From UMGS882 sp045598975 (GTDB lineage: Bacteria > Bacillota > Clostridia > Oscillospirales > CAG-382), in NCBI GenBank assembly GCA_045598975.1, contig JAZRVE010000029.1, positions 1 to 8,907 on the forward strand: DNA of 8,907 nucleotides, written 5' to 3'. Below are positions 1-8,018 of the stretch, in pieces. Numbering within the stretch: the first letter of the stretch is position 1; each line of letters begins with the position of its first letter. The translations under genes were made by a program, and so were the position numbers. The notes under the pieces are model-generated. The model was not told where the DNA came from and searched no databases. It saw nothing but the letters and a program-made list of their open reading frames with translations.

Positions 1-3000
1 CGCGTGGAGCTGCATCTGCATACGTGTCAGTCCGCCATGGACGCAATTACAAAGCCGGATGAGGCGGTGGAGACCGCTTTTCGCTGGGGACATGACGCTG
101 TGGCGATCACAGACCACGGCAATCTGCAGGGGTTCCCGACCGCAATGCTGAAGGCCGAGAAGCTCGGCATGAAGGTGATCTACGGCGTCGAGGCGTATTT
201 TGTCGACGATACCGCGCGCGCGGTGTACGGCACGCATCAGGCGGAATTCGACGACGAAGTCGTGATTTTCGATATCGAAACGACCGGTCTGTCCGTGCAG
301 ACGTGTAAAATTACCGAGATCGGCGCCGTCCGCATGAAATGCGGCGAGGTACTTGAGGTCTACAATTCGCTCGTCAATCCGGAAATGCCGATTCCGCCGG
401 AGATCACCCGCCTGACCGGCATCACCGACGAAATGGTGGCGGACGCCGGTACGATCGCAGAGGTGCTGCCCGGATTTCTTGCCTTTATCGGCGACCGGAT
501 GCTGGTCGCGCACAATGCCGGCTTTGACGTCGGCTTTATCCGCATGGCAGCGGAACGTCTCGGCATCGAGACCTCGATCGTATATCTCGATACCGTTGCC
601 ATGTCGAAATACTGCAACCCCGAATTGAAAAAGCACAAACTGGATACCGTTGCCGAATACTTCGGGCTCGGCGATTTCAACCATCATCGTGCCTTTGAAG
701 ACGCGCACATGCTCGCCCTCATCTTCGACAAGCTCTGCCGCAAGCTCATCGCCGAGGGCATCACCTCCCTTTCCGCACTGTCGGCTTCCATGAGCGAGCA
801 CTGCGATCCCAAAAAGATCAAGAGTTATCACCAGATCATCCTCGTCAAGAACATGACGGGGCTCAAAAACCTATACAAGCTTGTCTCCTTCTCCTATCTC
901 GACTATTTCCACCGCGTGCCGCGCATCCCCAAAACCGTCCTCGAACAGTACCGCGACGGGCTCATCATAGGCTCCGCGTGTGAGGCGGGTGAACTGTTTC
1001 AGGCGGTATACACCAACCGCCCGTGGGCGGATTTATGCGAGATCGCGAAGTTCTACGACTATCTTGAAATCCAGCCGCTTGGCAACAACCGCTTCATGAT
1101 CGACAAGGAAATGGTCGCCGACGAGAATGCTCTCATCGAGCTCAACAAGACCATCATCCGTCTCGGCGACGAGCTGAACATCCCCGTCGTCGCCACGGGA
1201 GACGTGCATTTCAACGAGCCGGGCGACGAGATTTTCCGTCAGATCCTGCTTGCCGGACAGAAATACGCCGACGCTGACCGCCACATTCCGCTGTATATGC
1301 GCACGACCGAGGAAATGCTCGCCGAATTTTCCTATCTCGATCCCGACAAGGCTTACGAGATCGTCGTCACCAACACCAACAAGATCGCCGACAGCATCGA
1401 ACGCATCCGCCCCATTCCCGAAGGCAACTATCCGCCTCACATGGACGGTGCCGAGGAGGAGTTGACCTCCAACTGCTACGATCTTGCCAGAAAACTATAC
1501 GGTGATCCGCTTCCCGAGATCGTCGAAAAGCGCTTGCAGCGCGAGTTGAAGCCCATTATCGACCACGGCTTTGCCGTGCTGTACGTCATCGCCCGCCGCC
1601 TCATCAAATACAGTGAGGAAAACGGCTATCTCGTCGGCTCACGCGGCTCGGTCGGCTCATCCTTTGTCGCCACCATGGCAGGCATCTCGGAGGTCAATCC
1701 CCTCGAACCGCACTACCGCTGTCCGAAGTGCCTCTTTACCGAATTTTTCACCGACGGCTCGGTCGGCTCCGGCTTTGACATTCCGCCCAAGCCCTGCCCC
1801 TGCTGCGGCATCTCCATGCTCAGCGACGGGCACGACATCCCCTTTGAGACCTTCCTCGGCTTCAAAGGAGATAAGTCCCCCGATATCGACCTCAACTTTT
1901 CCGGCGACGTACAAGGCAAGGTACACAAGTACACCGAAGTCCTTTTCGGTGCCGAAAACGTCTTCCGCGCCGGAACGCTCGGCACCATCGCCGAAAAGAA
2001 CGCCTACGGCTACGTCAAAAAATATCTCGACGAGCGTTCGCTGTCGCTCAACAGCGCCGAAATCCAGCGCCTTACGCTCGGCTGTACCGGCGTCAAGCGC
2101 ACCACCGGTCAGCACCCGGGCGGCATCGTGGTCGTGCCGAAAGAATACGACGTCTACGACTTCACTCCCGTCCAACACCCGGCGGACGATCCCAAAAGCG
2201 ACATCGTCACCACACACTTCGCCTTCAAATTCCTGCACGATACCATTCTGAAACTCGACTTACTCGGACACGATGTGCCGACCAAATACAAGATGATGGA
2301 GAAATTCTCGGGGCTTAACGTCCTGGATCTGCCTATGAACGATCCCGACGTCATGGAGCTGTTCATCTCCACCAAATCCATCGGCGTCGAGCCCGCCGAC
2401 ATCGACAGCGAGGTCGGCACCTTCGGGCTTCCCGAATTCGGAACGAAATTCGTCCGGCAGATGCTCGTCGACGCCAAGCCCAAGAACTTTTCCGACTTAC
2501 TGCAAATTTCCGGTCTTTCCCACGGCACCGACGTCTGGCTCGGCAACGCGCAGGACCTCATTCTCAACAACACCTGCACCATTTCCGAGGTCATCGGGAC
2601 ACGTGATTCCATCATGATCTACCTCATGCAGAAGGGACTCGAGCCCTCCCTTGCCTTCAACATCATGGAGATCACCCGAAAGGGCAAGGCAAAGCAGAAG
2701 CTCACCCCCGAAATGGTCGACGAAATGAAGGCGCACGGCGTGCCGGACTGGTACATCGACAGTTGCTTCAAGATCAAGTATATGTTCCCGAAAGCCCATG
2801 CCGTCGCCTACGATATGTCGGCACTGCGGCTCGGCTGGTTCAAGGTCCATATGCCGCAGGTCTTCTACGCCGCTTTTCTGTCCGTCGCGCCCGGCGGCTT
2901 TGACGCCGAGATCGTCACGAAGGGCAAGGCACACATTCACGCCGTCCTCAAAGACATCGAAAGCAAGGGCAAGGATGCGTCGCAGAAAGAGACCGACATG

Positions 3001-3312
3001 ATCGCCACCTTACAGCTCTGCAACGAGGCGTGTGCCCGCGGCTTCGTCTTCTTGAAGCCCGATCTGAAAAAGTCCCACAGCCACCACTTTCTCCCCGAGG
3101 GCGAAAAGGGCATCCGCTGTCCCTTTTCCTCCATGTCGGGGCTCGGCGACGCCGCCGCGGACGCCATCTACTCCGCCTGCACGGAGGCAGATGTCATCTC
3201 GGTCGAAGACCTGCGCACCCGCGCACAGATCTCCAAAGCCGTCATCGAAATCTTACGCAAAAACGGCGTTTTCGACGAGCTCAACGAGACCAATCAGCTC
3301 ACGCTTTTCTGA
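1..3312 (+). CDS. polC: DNA polymerase III alpha subunit, PolC type (5' end outside window)
   Basis: Replicative DNA polymerase of low-GC Gram-positives: it extends DNA at the fork and proofreads through a built-in 3'-5' exonuclease. The frame is open from base 1, so the gene begins upstream; about 1103 codons are present against roughly 1440 in Bacillus subtilis PolC, so the N-terminal and OB domains are missing from view. Numbering the GTG at base 4 as residue 1: the PHP domain opens with HLHT (4-7) and ITDHGN (35-40). It is interrupted by a DEDDh exonuclease with D90, E92, D175, H228 and D233 all present, and resumes to GDVHF (399-403). The polymerase part has GSRGSVGSS (545-553), a zinc site (C573, C576, C598, C601), catalytic D627, D629 and D752, and a helix-hairpin-helix-like region near 900-940. 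The protein ends in QLTLF, a canonical sliding-clamp binding pentapeptide. No frameshift or lost catalytic residue is seen. The identity is certain from these family motifs. Confidence 0.98.
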   Translation, partial: RVELHLHTCQSAMDAITKPDEAVETAFRWGHDAVAITDHGNLQGFPTAMLKAEKLGMKVIYGVEAYFVDDTARAVYGTHQAEFDDEVVIFDIETTGLSVQTCKITEIGAVRMKCGEVLEVYNSLVNPEMPIPPEITRLTGITDEMVADAGTIAEVLPGFLAFIGDRMLVAHNAGFDVGFIRMAAERLGIETSIVYLDTVAMSKYCNPELKKHKLDTVAEYFGLGDFNHHRAFEDAHMLALIFDKLCRKLIAEGITSLSALSASMSEHCDPKKIKSYHQIILVKNMTGLKNLYKLVSFSYLDYFHRVPRIPKTVLEQYRDGLIIGSACEAGELFQAVYTNRPWADLCEIAKFYDYLEIQPLGNNRFMIDKEMVADENALIELNKTIIRLGDELNIPVVATGDVHFNEPGDEIFRQILLAGQKYADADRHIPLYMRTTEEMLAEFSYLDPDKAYEIVVTNTNKIADSIERIRPIPEGNYPPHMDGAEEELTSNCYDLARKLYGDPLPEIVEKRLQRELKPIIDHGFAVLYVIARRLIKYSEENGYLVGSRGSVGSSFVATMAGISEVNPLEPHYRCPKCLFTEFFTDGSVGSGFDIPPKPCPCCGISMLSDGHDIPFETFLGFKGDKSPDIDLNFSGDVQGKVHKYTEVLFGAENVFRAGTLGTIAEKNAYGYVKKYLDERSLSLNSAEIQRLTLGCTGVKRTTGQHPGGIVVVPKEYDVYDFTPVQHPADDPKSDIVTTHFAFKFLHDTILKLDLLGHDVPTKYKMMEKFSGLNVLDLPMNDPDVMELFISTKSIGVEPADIDSEVGTFGLPEFGTKFVRQMLVDAKPKNFSDLLQISGLSHGTDVWLGNAQDLILNNTCTISEVIGTRDSIMIYLMQKGLEPSLAFNIMEITRKGKAKQKLTPEMVDEMKAHGVPDWYIDSCFKIKYMFPKAHAVAYDMSALRLGWFKVHMPQVFYAAFLSVAPGGFDAEIVTKGKAHIHAVLKDIESKGKDASQKETDMIATLQLCNEACARGFVFLKPDLKKSHSHHFLPEGEKGIRCPFSSMSGLGDAAADAIYSACTEADVISVEDLRTRAQISKAVIEILRKNGVFDELNETNQLTLF

Positions 3313-3324
3313 TGCCGTTTTTTT
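3293..3324 (+). terminator. possible weak polC terminator
   Basis: The bases ATCAG (3293-3297) and CTGAT (3309-3313) can pair across the polC stop codon, and a run of seven T follows at 3318-3324. A second, longer-range pairing is possible between AAAAACGGC (3259-3267) and GCCGTTTTT (3314-3322). The short stem is only five pairs and AT-rich, with four bases before the T run, so this is a poor intrinsic terminator. The fresh promoter just downstream makes an end of transcription here plausible. Confidence 0.3.
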
Positions 3325-3337
3325 CTTCGTTTTTCTC

Positions 3338-3366
3338 TTGATATTCTGACATTTATGTGCTATAAT
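3338..3366 (+). promoter_or_regulatory. near-consensus sigma-A promoter
   Basis: TTGATA (3338-3343) is followed by exactly 17 bases and then TATAAT (3361-3366), with TGC directly before the -10 (an extended -10). This is five of six plus six of six consensus positions at ideal spacing. Transcription would begin near 3373, giving a leader of about 33 bases before the aminotransferase start at 3406. The leader is too short for a T-box or riboswitch. Confidence 0.85.
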
Positions 3367-3393
3367 AATAAAATAAGTTAATTTGTTTTGAAA

Positions 3394-3398
3394 TGAGG
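3394..3398 (+). promoter_or_regulatory. ribosome binding site deciding the aminotransferase start
   Basis: TGAGG lies 7 bases before the ATG at 3406 but only one base before the ATG at 3400, so 3406 is the likely start. Confidence 0.65.
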
Positions 3399-3405
3399 CA
3401 TGATT

Positions 3406-4599
3406 ATGAATTACCCGTTTTCCGATAAAGTCAAGGACTTGAAGCCCTCCGCCATCCGCGAGATCTTCAAATCGCTGACCGATCCGAGCGTCATCTCCTT
3501 TGCCGCCGGCAATCCCTCTCCGCTCTCCTTCCCGATCGAGCAGTTACGCGGTCTTGCCGATGAAATTTTTGCGACCGAAGCGCCCAAGGCGCTCCAATAC
3601 GGTATCACCGAAGGCTATCAGCCCTTACGCGACCAGATCGCCGACCGTTTGCAGACAAAGTTCGGCATCGGAAAGGATTTTGACGACGTCATCATTACCT
3701 CCGGCGGTCAGCAGGGTATCGACCTTGCCGCCAAGGTGCTCTGCAACGAGGGAGACACCATCATCACCGAAAATCCGTCGTTCATCGGCTCGCTCAACGC
3801 TTTCCGCTCCTACAACGTCAACATAAAAGGGCTCGACATCGAGGGAGACAGCATTGATCCCGAAAAACTCGAAGCCATGCTCAAAGCCGACAAGCGCGTC
3901 AAGCTGATCTATCTCATTCCGACCTTCCAGAATCCCTCCGGCGTCACCATGCCCCTCGAAAAGAGAAAGCAGATCGTCTCGCTCGCCAAGAAATACGGCG
4001 TCGTGATCCTCGAGGACAACCCCTACGGCGAACTGCGCTTTGCGGGCAAGGACGTGCCGACCTTGAAGAGCTTTGACGACGAGGGCGTGGTGCTGTATTC
4101 CGGCTCGTTCTCCAAAATCCTCTCTTCCGGCATGCGCGTCGGCTTCCTGTGCGGGCACAAGGAGCTCGTTCAGAAGATCGTCGTCGTCAAGCAGACCAAC
4201 GACGTTCACACCAACTTATTCTTTCAGATGCTCTCCTCGAAATTTATTGAAAAATACGATCTCGACGCACACATCCGCTCCATCAACGAGCTCTACGGCG
4301 GCAACTGCGCCAAGATGCTTGCCTGCATGGACGCCTGCTTCCCGAAATCCGTCACCTACACCCGTCCGCAGGGCGGTCTGTTTCTGTGGGTGACGCTCCC
4401 CGAGGGCACCGACATGAAGGAATTCATCCGCCGCTCGGTGGAAGCAAAGGTTGCCGTCGTGCCGGGCGAGACCTTCTTGCCTGAACTCGGCAAGCCGACT
4501 TATTCCTTCCGCATGAACTACTCCATGCCGTCGCATGAACAGATCGAAAAGGGCGTGTCCCTTCTCGCCGGCGTCATGAAAGACATGGGCATCCGCTGA
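3406..4599 (+). CDS. PLP-dependent class I/II aminotransferase (LysN/2-aminoadipate transaminase-like)
   Basis: A cytoplasmic fold-type I aminotransferase that moves an amino group between an amino acid and a 2-oxo acid through pyridoxal phosphate. The protein has 397 residues, normal for the family. Visible landmarks: the N-terminal substrate strand SFAAGNPSP (31-39), YGITEGYQPLR (65-75), the cofactor-stacking TSGGQQG (98-104), QNPSG (175-179), EDNPYGEL (203-210), the Schiff-base lysine K237 in SGSFSKILSSGMRVG, and the carboxylate-binding R369 in SFRMNYS. The sequence style is that of the LysN/MocR-type aminotransferase group, but there is no GntR-like DNA-binding domain in front, so it is an enzyme and not a regulator. 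The substrate cannot be read from sequence; aromatic, branched-chain or 2-aminoadipate substrates are all possible. It has its own strong promoter and is followed after 38 bases by trpS. Confidence 0.93.
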   Translation: MNYPFSDKVKDLKPSAIREIFKSLTDPSVISFAAGNPSPLSFPIEQLRGLADEIFATEAPKALQYGITEGYQPLRDQIADRLQTKFGIGKDFDDVIITSGGQQGIDLAAKVLCNEGDTIITENPSFIGSLNAFRSYNVNIKGLDIEGDSIDPEKLEAMLKADKRVKLIYLIPTFQNPSGVTMPLEKRKQIVSLAKKYGVVILEDNPYGELRFAGKDVPTLKSFDDEGVVLYSGSFSKILSSGMRVGFLCGHKELVQKIVVVKQTNDVHTNLFFQMLSSKFIEKYDLDAHIRSINELYGGNCAKMLACMDACFPKSVTYTRPQGGLFLWVTLPEGTDMKEFIRRSVEAKVAVVPGETFLPELGKPTYSFRMNYSMPSHEQIEKGVSLLAGVMKDMGIR

Positions 4600-4637
4600 T
4601 TTCCCGTTTTATCATATTCGAAAAAGGACTGTACATC

Positions 4638-5678
4638 ATGAACAACGATATTTCCCAATCTACCGCACCACAGGCTTCTCCCGAAAAGCGTAAGCGCATC
4701 TTTTCCGGCGTCCAGCCGAGCGGCATCATCACGCTCGGCAACTACATAGGCGCCTTGAAAAACTGGGTGGCACTCCAGAACGACTACGACTGTCTCTACT
4801 GCGTGGTCGATCTGCACGCCATCACCGTCCGTCAGGTGCCGGCAGAGCTTCGCCGCCGCACGCTTGAAGGCCTTGCCCTCTACACCGCCTGCGGCATCGA
4901 TCCGCAAAAAAGCATCATGTTCGTGCAGAGCCAGGTGCCGGCGCACGCCGAGCTTTCCTGGGTGCTCGGCTGTTACACGGGCTTCGGCGAGTTATCCCGC
5001 ATGACGCAATTCAAGGACAAGTCCCAGAAGCACGCCGACAACATCAACGCCGGGCTGTTTACCTACCCCGTGCTGATGGCGGCGGACATTCTGTTATATC
5101 AGGCGGATCTCGTGCCGGTCGGCATCGATCAAAAACAGCACGTCGAGCTGACGCGCGACATCGCGCTCCGCTTCAACTCGGTCTACGGCAATGTTTTCAC
5201 CATTCCCGAGCCGTACATTCCCAAAACCGGCATGAAGATCAACTCCCTTACCGATCCCACCAAAAAAATGAGCAAATCCGACCCCAACCCGGCGTCCTAC
5301 GTTGCCATCATCGAGAGCCGCGACGACACCGTGCGCAAGATCAAGCGCGCCGTCACCGATTCCGACGCCTGCGTGCGCTACGCCGAAGGCAAGGACGGCA
5401 TCAACAACCTCATGACCATCTACTCTTCCTTTACGGGTAAGTCCTTTGAAGAGATCGAACGGGAATTTGACGGCAAAGGCTACGGCGATTTCAAGGAAGC
5501 GGTCGGAGAGGTCTGCGCCGACGGGCTTGCGCCCATCCGGGAAGAATACGCACGTCTCGTCGCCGACAAGGCATACCTCGAAGGCATCATGAAGGACGGC
5601 GCCGAAAAAGCCGCTTCCCTTGCTTCCCGCACGTTAAGTAAAGTCTACAAAAAAGTCGGCTTCTACACCGGGAAATAA
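4638..5678 (+). CDS. trpS: tryptophanyl-tRNA synthetase
   Basis: Class Ic aminoacyl-tRNA synthetase that charges tRNA-Trp with tryptophan using ATP. It has 346 residues, slightly above the usual 325-335 because of an extra tail of about 18 residues (rich in Ser, Gln and Pro) before the conserved core. The core starts at RIFSGVQPSG (20-29). The HIGH-equivalent signature is GNYIGA (34-39), and the KMSKS loop is KKMSKSDPN (209-217). The tryptophan pocket segment (MAADILLYQADLVPVG, 147-162) and the following DQKQHVELTRDIA (164-176) are also clear. The start is supported by AAGGA (4624-4628) 9 bases upstream. In many Firmicutes trpS is controlled by a T-box, but only 38 bases separate it from the aminotransferase and nothing resembling a T-box is present, so it probably relies on read-through from 3338-3366. 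Confidence 0.97.
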   Translation: MNNDISQSTAPQASPEKRKRIFSGVQPSGIITLGNYIGALKNWVALQNDYDCLYCVVDLHAITVRQVPAELRRRTLEGLALYTACGIDPQKSIMFVQSQVPAHAELSWVLGCYTGFGELSRMTQFKDKSQKHADNINAGLFTYPVLMAADILLYQADLVPVGIDQKQHVELTRDIALRFNSVYGNVFTIPEPYIPKTGMKINSLTDPTKKMSKSDPNPASYVAIIESRDDTVRKIKRAVTDSDACVRYAEGKDGINNLMTIYSSFTGKSFEEIEREFDGKGYGDFKEAVGEVCADGLAPIREEYARLVADKAYLEGIMKDGAEKAASLASRTLSKVYKKVGFYTGK

Positions 5679-5685
5679 GTGTGTG

Positions 5686-5691
5686 AAAGGA
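5686..5691 (+). promoter_or_regulatory. ribosome binding site deciding the TagO start
   Basis: AAAGGA ends 9 bases before the ATG at 5701. The in-frame GTG at 5683 would place this site inside the coding region and has no site of its own, so 5701 is preferred. A further ATG at 5713 is less well placed. Confidence 0.7.
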
Positions 5692-5700
5692 TGTTCCCTA

Positions 5701-6816
5701 ATGAATTCCCTAATGAGTTTTGAAGGTGCCGACACATATTTCGGCATTCTGATAGCTTTGGTCTGCGCCTTTTTCTTATCCGTCACGACAACGCCGGTCG
5801 TCCGCACACTTGCTTTTAAGTTTCATGTGACCGATATCCCGAAGGACAACCGCCGTATGCATTCGCGCGAAACCCCGCTCATGGGCGGTCTTGCCATATT
5901 TCTCGCCTTTGCCGTATCGGTGCTTGTCTTCTGCAAGCCTTCCCTTTCCACCTACGGGATGCTGGTCGGCAACCTCATCATCGTCATCGTCGGCATCGTG
6001 GACGACAAATACGACATGAATCCCCTGCTCAAACTCGGTTTACAGATCGCCGCCGCCGCCGTTGCGGTCGGCTCCGGCAACGTCATCGAGCAGTTCAATC
6101 TGCTCAACAGCCACATCGAGCTTTCCGAGATCCTTTCGCCGATCTTCTCCCTTTTTTGGATCGTCGCCATCACCAACGCCGTCAACCTCATTGACGGGCT
6201 TGACGGCCTCTCCTGCGGCGTTTCCGCCATCTCCGCCATCACGCTGTTTCTGACGCTGACCGGCACGGATACCGACATCAACGTCATCTGTATGATCGCT
6301 ATCCTCGCAGGGTCCTGCCTCGGCTTCCTGCCCTTCAATTTTAACCCCGCCCGCATTTTCATGGGCGATACCGGCGCACTTTTCCTCGGTTACACGCTCG
6401 GCGTGCTTTCCATCCGCGGATGCTTCAAGGTCAACGGACTTCTGTCCTTCTTGGTGCCGCTTCTCGTCTTCGCACTTCCGCTCGTCGACACCACCTTTGC
6501 CTTCTTACGCCGCATCGTCCACGGGCAGAGCCCCTTCCACGCCGACCGCGGGCATCTGCATCACAAACTCATTGACAAGGGCTTCGACCAGAAGCACGCC
6601 GTCATGATCCTCTATGCCGCAAGCGGCATGTCCGGCATCGCGGCGATCCTCTACTCCTTCGGCACGACCGCGTGGAAAATCCGTGCCGGAATCGTTGCAA
6701 TATGCGCGCTCGTCATGCTATACGGCAACCTCAACTTCTCCTTTGAGCGCAAAGACATTTCCGAAAAACAGGAGAAGATCATCGAAGAGGATTCCAACAT
6801 GACGCCGAAAAACTGA
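5701..6816 (+). CDS. tagO: TagO/WecA-family undecaprenyl-phosphate N-acetylhexosamine-1-phosphate transferase
   Basis: A polytopic inner-membrane enzyme of the MraY/WecA/TagO superfamily. It transfers a sugar-1-phosphate, normally GlcNAc-1-P from UDP-GlcNAc, to undecaprenyl phosphate, the first step in making teichoic acids or other lipid-linked cell-wall polymers. The 371-residue protein has about ten hydrophobic segments. Family motifs are complete: DNRRMH (49-54) with PLMGGLAIF (59-67), the Mg-binding D101-D102, NAVNLIDGLDGL (159-170), FMGDTGALFLG (220-230), and the cytoplasmic HADRGHLHH (280-288), which is the WecA/TagO type of histidine motif. The charged C-terminal tail (about 350-371) is cytoplasmic. 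The TagO/WecA subgroup is preferred over MraY because of that histidine motif and because no other mur genes are nearby. The exact sugar and acceptor polymer are inferred. It lies 22 bases after trpS. Confidence 0.9.
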   Translation: MNSLMSFEGADTYFGILIALVCAFFLSVTTTPVVRTLAFKFHVTDIPKDNRRMHSRETPLMGGLAIFLAFAVSVLVFCKPSLSTYGMLVGNLIIVIVGIVDDKYDMNPLLKLGLQIAAAAVAVGSGNVIEQFNLLNSHIELSEILSPIFSLFWIVAITNAVNLIDGLDGLSCGVSAISAITLFLTLTGTDTDINVICMIAILAGSCLGFLPFNFNPARIFMGDTGALFLGYTLGVLSIRGCFKVNGLLSFLVPLLVFALPLVDTTFAFLRRIVHGQSPFHADRGHLHHKLIDKGFDQKHAVMILYAASGMSGIAAILYSFGTTAWKIRAGIVAICALVMLYGNLNFSFERKDISEKQEKIIEEDSNMTPKN

Positions 6817-6840
6817 TCTGTCTGCAAATACGTTTTGCGA

Positions 6841-6845
6841 AAGGG
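6841..6845 (+). promoter_or_regulatory. ribosome binding site deciding the start of the membrane-anchored protein
   Basis: AAGGG lies 7 bases before the ATG at 6853. An in-frame TTG at 6835 sits upstream of this site and is unlikely to be used. Confidence 0.6.
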
Positions 6846-6852
6846 TGGCAGT

Positions 6853-7695
6853 ATGCGAAAAGCAGGTAACGTTTTCTTCTCGTTTTTACAGGTCCTCGTC
6901 ATTGCCGCCATTCTTCTGTTTATTCTGTTCGGGCTCTTTCGGCTCGGGCTTCTGGAAACGCCGCCGTTTCTCGACGGCTTTCTCGGTCTTTCCGTTTCCG
7001 AAGACGGCACAAATGTGAACCACCGCCTTGATACCTTCCTGAAAAACGAAGCGGGCGTTCCCCTTTCCTCTTTTGAAAAGCGGGATCTGACGGCGGAAAG
7101 CGTCGAGGAACTGCTTACAGGGCTCGTCCCGACGGAACGCTATTGCCTTGACGTGCAGTATTCCCTTTATACCGGCGGCAAAGAGAGCACAAACCGCGTC
7201 CTGCTGCGTCGCGACGGAGAAAAGGACGTCTGCTACCGCCTGCAAGGGACCGCGGTAAAGGAACAACTCCTCTGCGACGGTACCGTTACGACGCTCAACC
7301 GTTTACAGGGCAGCCGTCTGCGCTCGGTCACCTACGCGAGCGGCGCTTTCCGCCCCGAAGAAGAAGTCGGCACACTGTTTACGCACCGCGATTTTTTGCG
7401 GTATACCCGGCTCGACGGCTATACCTTTTCTCTTACGGACGATGACGGCCGCGTATATCTGAACGTGGTCTTTGAAAACACCGTCGGGGATTACGTACAA
7501 AAACAGGAATACAAACTCGACCTCGATCACGGCATCGTGACCGAGGCAAGCTGTTATGAGGACGGCGTGCTGTTTTACTCCCTCTCCGCTTCCCTGCTTG
7601 ACAGTTTTGCCGAGACCGGCATCACGCTTCCCGCGCCGTACAAAGAAGCGGAGGACGCACTGTTCGGCGTATCAGGTGAAAAAGAGAACGGCTAA
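6853..7695 (+). CDS. membrane-anchored hypothetical protein with beta-rich extracytoplasmic domain
   Basis: I do not recognise this as a named family. The 280-residue protein starts with a short basic stretch (MRK) and one long hydrophobic segment (about 8-34, with an Arg at 30). There is no lipobox cysteine or clear signal-peptidase site, so it is probably a single-pass protein with the bulk outside the cell. The outer part (about 55-265) alternates short hydrophobic strands with turns rich in Asp and Gly. Near the end, LDLDHGIVTEASCYEDG (222-238) followed by VLFYSLSASL resembles the strand-turn-strand of LolA/RseB-like lipoprotein-carrier folds. That resemblance is an inference by eye. It has four cysteines (98, 127, 141, 234) in the outer domain. 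It follows tagO by 36 bases and is probably cotranscribed, pointing to a cell-envelope role. Its last 24 bases overlap the end of the convergent minus-strand gene. Confidence 0.8.
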   Translation: MRKAGNVFFSFLQVLVIAAILLFILFGLFRLGLLETPPFLDGFLGLSVSEDGTNVNHRLDTFLKNEAGVPLSSFEKRDLTAESVEELLTGLVPTERYCLDVQYSLYTGGKESTNRVLLRRDGEKDVCYRLQGTAVKEQLLCDGTVTTLNRLQGSRLRSVTYASGAFRPEEEVGTLFTHRDFLRYTRLDGYTFSLTDDDGRVYLNVVFENTVGDYVQKQEYKLDLDHGIVTEASCYEDGVLFYSLSASLLDSFAETGITLPAPYKEAEDALFGVSGEKENG

Positions 7696-8004
7696 CAAAA
7701 GCGGGACGAGAGCATCGTTTTCGGTGTCGCCGTCAAGCAGGAAAAACACCATCAGAAGCAGTAACAGCTTATCGCCGTTATCCGCCTGACCGAAAAAATC
7801 CGGCAGACCGCCACGCCTTTTAGGCACCGCGTCACTGTTTTCCGTCCGAACCGGCGGACCTTCCCGCCGTGCCGTCCGGTCGTATCCCGTACAGCTATCG
7901 GCACCGTGGACGTTTGCCGCGCGTTTGAGAAATTCCTCTTTGGCAAACGCCTCCTCAAACGCTTTCACGCTCCCCGGGGTGTCTCCGTAATCTCTTGCAT
8001 ACAC
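7672..8004 (-). CDS. small hypothetical protein with paired short hydrophobic segments at the C-terminus
   Basis: Unrecognised 110-residue protein, third gene of a minus-strand operon. It begins with GTG behind a strong AAGGAGG at 8018-8012, 7 bases away. The N-terminal two thirds (1-78) are polar and charged, with a helix-prone stretch around 13-30 (AFEEAFAKEEFLKRA) and a likely disordered basic stretch. The end is striking: KLLLLLMVFFLL (79-90), an acidic turn DGDTEND (91-97), then ALVPLLLAVLFFT (98-110). Each hydrophobic run is only about 12 residues, too short for an ordinary membrane helix. Similar twin leucine-rich runs split by an acidic turn occur, as I recall, in uncharacterised small proteins of Clostridia, some near sporulation genes; this is memory and not a search result. 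A spurious frame is unlikely given the start signal and operon packing. Confidence 0.75.
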   Translation of the reverse strand: MYARDYGDTPGSVKAFEEAFAKEEFLKRAANVHGADSCTGYDRTARREGPPVRTENSDAVPKRRGGLPDFFGQADNGDKLLLLLMVFFLLDGDTENDALVPLLLAVLFFT

Positions 8005-8011
8005 GTCGCTC

Positions 8012-8018
8012 CCTCCTT
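8012..8018 (-). promoter_or_regulatory. Shine-Dalgarno overlapping the preceding stop codon
   Basis: AAGGAGG (read on the minus strand from 8018 to 8012) shares bases with the TAA stop (8019-8017) of the 123-residue protein gene and serves the GTG at 8004. This suggests translational coupling of the two genes. Confidence 0.75.

Noticed and set aside
1..760. Slightly more mixed codon use at the start of polC than downstream
   Set aside because: The difference, judged by eye on leucine codons, is small and the protein is continuous with intact motifs, so there is no case for a recombination or assembly junction.
3367..3405. Possible riboswitch or T-box leader before the aminotransferase
   Set aside because: The leader is only about 33 bases and shows no T-box or other conserved structure.
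3625..4209. Long minus-strand frame (194 codons) opposite the aminotransferase, and similar frames at 1657-2238, 2497-2940 and 6886-7266
   Set aside because: They lie opposite genes with complete family motifs and arise because C-ending codons on the plus strand remove stops on the minus strand; none has a convincing product.
7852..7869. Inverted repeat CGGCGG / CCGCCG with a six-base loop
   Set aside because: It lies inside a coding region, is followed by no T run on either strand, and is expected by chance in GC-rich sequence.
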